A stretch of 6,630 bases of DNA from an uncultured Ignavibacteria bacterium (GTDB lineage: Bacteria > Bacteroidota > Ignavibacteria > Ignavibacteriales > Ignavibacteriaceae), in contig CALKUG010000005.1 in NCBI GenBank assembly GCA_937996765.1, positions 1-6,630 on the forward strand. Reading direction: 5' to 3'. Shown here piece by piece: positions 5,037 to 6,630 of this stretch; within the stretch, counting starts at the first letter, position 1, and the number at the start of each line of letters is the position of its first letter. The notes under the pieces were generated by a model. The model did not search any database, was not told where the DNA came from, and saw only the letters and a program-made list of their open reading frames with translations. A program made the translations under genes and the position numbers.

Positions 5037-5854
5037 TGAAATACATAGTTGATTCTAAGAAAATAAGCTCGTTTAAAACAAAAGTTAAGCGGTTTTATTC
5101 AGAGAATAAACGGAATCTCCCTTGGCGTAACGATGTAACCCCTTATAATATATGGGTATCTGAGGTTATGCTTCAACAAACACAAGTTTCGAGGGTGCAA
5201 CAATTTTATAGTCGGTTTATAGAAGAATTTCCTGATTGTACCGCATTAAGTAATAGTAGTGATAGAAATCTTTTATTGCTCTGGCAAGGATTAGGATACA
5301 ATTCAAGAGTGCTTCGTATGAAAAAGGCAGCTCAAATAGTTGTTGAAAAATACAATGGCATGCTCCCAGCCAATAAGCAAGATTTGCTGATGCTCCCGGG
5401 TATTGGGGACTACACAGCATCGGCAATAATAACGTTTTCTCAAAACACTCCTTTAGGATTTTTTGACACGAATATCAGAAGAGTGCTTATTCATGAACTT
5501 GGACTTTCGGAAGATATTGCCGCAAAGGAGCTAAACGATATTGCTTTGCAAATTTGTCCTAAAAATGAGGCAAGGGAGTGGTATTACGCCTTATTTGATT
5601 TTGGGGCTATTCATTTAACAGCTTCAAAAACGGGTATAAAATCACTTTCAAAACAATCTGCATTTAAGGGAAGCACAAGAGAAATACGAAGTAAAATTCT
5701 CAGATTGTTACTTACAGAAAAATCATTAAAAAGAGCTCATTTGTGCGAATTAATCCCTGATACAAGAACTGATGAAATTGTGAAGCAAATGTTAACCGAA
5801 AACATAATATACTCTACGGAACATAATGGGGCAGAGTACTTGTTTATAGCATAG
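5036..5854 (+). CDS. mutY: Short MutY-type A/G-specific adenine glycosylase lacking the iron-sulfur cluster
   Basis: This HhH-GPD base-excision glycosylase (272 residues) is expected to remove adenine mispaired with 8-oxoguanine or guanine. LPWRNDVTPYNIWVSEVMLQ begins at residue 28 and continues QTQV. Glu43 matches the catalytic Glu37 of E. coli MutY. LLWQGLGYNSR (81-91), the helix-hairpin-helix LPGIGDYTASAI (120-131) and FDTNIRRV (143-150) follow; Asp144 matches catalytic Asp138. The cluster loop after DFGA (188-191) has no cysteine at all; the three cysteines present (68, 174, 237) lie elsewhere. There is no room for the NUDIX-like C-terminal domain of the 350-residue E. coli type. Instead FKGSTREIRSKIL leads into a small winged-helix-like end, as in short MutYs of Actinobacteria. 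The ATG overlaps the flavin reductase stop by one base, without a clear Shine-Dalgarno site. Confidence 0.88.
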   Translation: MKYIVDSKKISSFKTKVKRFYSENKRNLPWRNDVTPYNIWVSEVMLQQTQVSRVQQFYSRFIEEFPDCTALSNSSDRNLLLLWQGLGYNSRVLRMKKAAQIVVEKYNGMLPANKQDLLMLPGIGDYTASAIITFSQNTPLGFFDTNIRRVLIHELGLSEDIAAKELNDIALQICPKNEAREWYYALFDFGAIHLTASKTGIKSLSKQSAFKGSTREIRSKILRLLLTEKSLKRAHLCELIPDTRTDEIVKQMLTENIIYSTEHNGAEYLFIA

Positions 5855-5964
5855 AGTGTTATATAACAATGGTATGATAAAAAAACATACTTTACACTTA
5901 AAACAGGTAACTTGAGTACTAAATTATTACAATTCTTGAACACAAAAATTAACAAGGTAAGCAG

Positions 5965-6630
5965 ATGAATACAGAGTACGACCTCGTAGTAATCGGAGGT
6001 GGTCCGGGTGGTTATGTTGCCGCAATTAGAGCAGGGCAGTTAGGGTTAAAAACAGCAGTTATTGATAAAGAGAGATTAGGCGGAATTTGTTTGAATTGGG
6101 GATGTATTCCCACAAAATCATTGCTTAAAAATGCTGAGATTTACGACAATATAAAAAATCATGGTGCCGAGTTTGGTATCGGGTTTAAGGATTTGACTTT
6201 TGACTTTTCAAAGATCATCGGACGTTCACGCGATATAAGCGAAAAAATATCGAAGAATGTTGAAATGCTCATAAAAAAGAATAAAATTGAACGTATTAGA
6301 GCAACAGCAAAACTAAATAAAGACAAGTCAATATCGCTTATTGATGAAACAGGCAAGGAAACTTCAAAAATAAGTGCAAAATCTGTGGTGATAGCAACGG
6401 GCGCGCGTCCCCGATTTGTACCATCAATACCCGTTGATCGGAAGCGGATAATTACTTCGTCAGAAGCAATGACACTCCCCGCTCTTCCAAAAAGTTTAGT
6501 GGTTATAGGCGCAGGAGCAATAGGTGTTGAGTTTTCGTATTTCTACAGTGTTTTAGGCACAAAAGTTACAATAATTGAAATGCTTGATACCATTCTTCCC
6601 ATTGAAGATAAAGAAGTATCTCAAACACTC
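5965..6630 (+). CDS. lpdA: Dihydrolipoyl dehydrogenase (E3), 5' part; cut by the window end
   Basis: The 222 visible residues of a usual 460-470 cover the FAD domain and most of the NAD domain start. GGGPGG (11-16) in DLVVIGGGPGGYVAA is the FAD dinucleotide fold. CLNWGCIPTK (42-51) has the redox-active pair Cys42 and Cys47. VVIATGARPR (141-150) is the second FAD contact. VVIGAGAIGVEF (179-190) is the NAD fold, ending with Glu205, an acidic residue that favours NAD over NADP. The enzyme reoxidises the lipoyl groups of 2-oxoacid dehydrogenase or glycine cleavage complexes in the cytoplasm. The CxxxxC motif fits E3 better than glutathione or mercuric reductase, though the His-Glu active site near the C-terminus lies outside the window. 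The ATG has AAGGT six bases upstream. A 110-base gap separates it from mutY, so it may have its own promoter, but I see no convincing one. Confidence 0.93.
   Translation, partial: MNTEYDLVVIGGGPGGYVAAIRAGQLGLKTAVIDKERLGGICLNWGCIPTKSLLKNAEIYDNIKNHGAEFGIGFKDLTFDFSKIIGRSRDISEKISKNVEMLIKKNKIERIRATAKLNKDKSISLIDETGKETSKISAKSVVIATGARPRFVPSIPVDRKRIITSSEAMTLPALPKSLVVIGAGAIGVEFSYFYSVLGTKVTIIEMLDTILPIEDKEVSQTL

Noticed and set aside
5597..5671. Frameshift as the cause of the missing MutY cysteines
   Set aside because: The frame stays open with family-like sequence on both sides (DFGA before, FKGS-x-R after), so an indel pair hiding cysteines is unlikely from the sequence alone.
5872..5890. GTATG and CATAC hairpin after mutY as a terminator
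   Set aside because: A five-pair AT-rich stem with a nine-base A-rich loop followed by only three T is too weak to call a terminator.
1..6630. A hidden accessory or defence system
   Set aside because: Every sizeable open stretch on the + strand matches a housekeeping family. There are no direct-repeat arrays, transposase fragments, integrases, toxins or sharp changes in base composition.

Overview
This is a low-GC (well under half G+C by eye) bacterial chromosomal window that is almost fully coding. All recognised genes lie on the + strand. The products are housekeeping proteins with no phage, transposon, CRISPR, tRNA or rRNA signal. The pgsA-cinA-recA-recX order is familiar from Firmicutes. 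However, a DUF971 gene, the style of the PurC tail and a dihydrolipoyl dehydrogenase with the active-site string CLNWGCIPTK look more like the Bacteroidota/Chlorobiota/Ignavibacteriota side of the tree. I place it there only tentatively, from protein style rather than from any search.

Layout. At 1-107 is the 3' end of purC (purine synthesis). At 128-2273 are three tightly packed genes: a small DUF971 zinc-site protein, pgsA (phospholipid synthesis; TTG start overlapping the previous stop) and cinA (nicotinamide-nucleotide amidase; ATGA overlap). At 2296-3357 is recA with a strong ribosome binding site. At 3391-3445 is a GC-rich hairpin with a U-rich tail that looks like the recA terminator. 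RecX follows (GTG at 3427), but recX-like coding sequence continues upstream in frame to the recA stop, without any ATG, GTG or TTG. After a 119-base gap that may hold a promoter come a flavin reductase-like protein (4125-5036) and, overlapping it by one base, a MutY-type adenine glycosylase (5036-5854). After a 110-base gap, lpdA (dihydrolipoyl dehydrogenase) begins at 5965 and runs off the window.

How the genes relate. RecA and RecX form a regulator-target pair (recombinase and its modulator), and the terminator between them would keep RecX scarce relative to RecA. The rest are unrelated housekeeping functions in a compact operon-like arrangement: membrane lipid synthesis, NAD salvage, base-excision repair and 2-oxoacid dehydrogenase chemistry.

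I found no new multi-gene system. The most interesting points are: (1) the MutY homologue keeps its catalytic Glu and Asp but has lost every cysteine of the [4Fe-4S] cluster loop and also lacks the NUDIX-like 8-oxoG-reading domain; (2) recX has no ordinary start codon for its full conserved N-terminus, and its 5' coding sequence doubles as the apparent recA terminator; (3) there are several possible operator-like inverted repeats, including a GAAC-N4-GTTC site upstream of recA.
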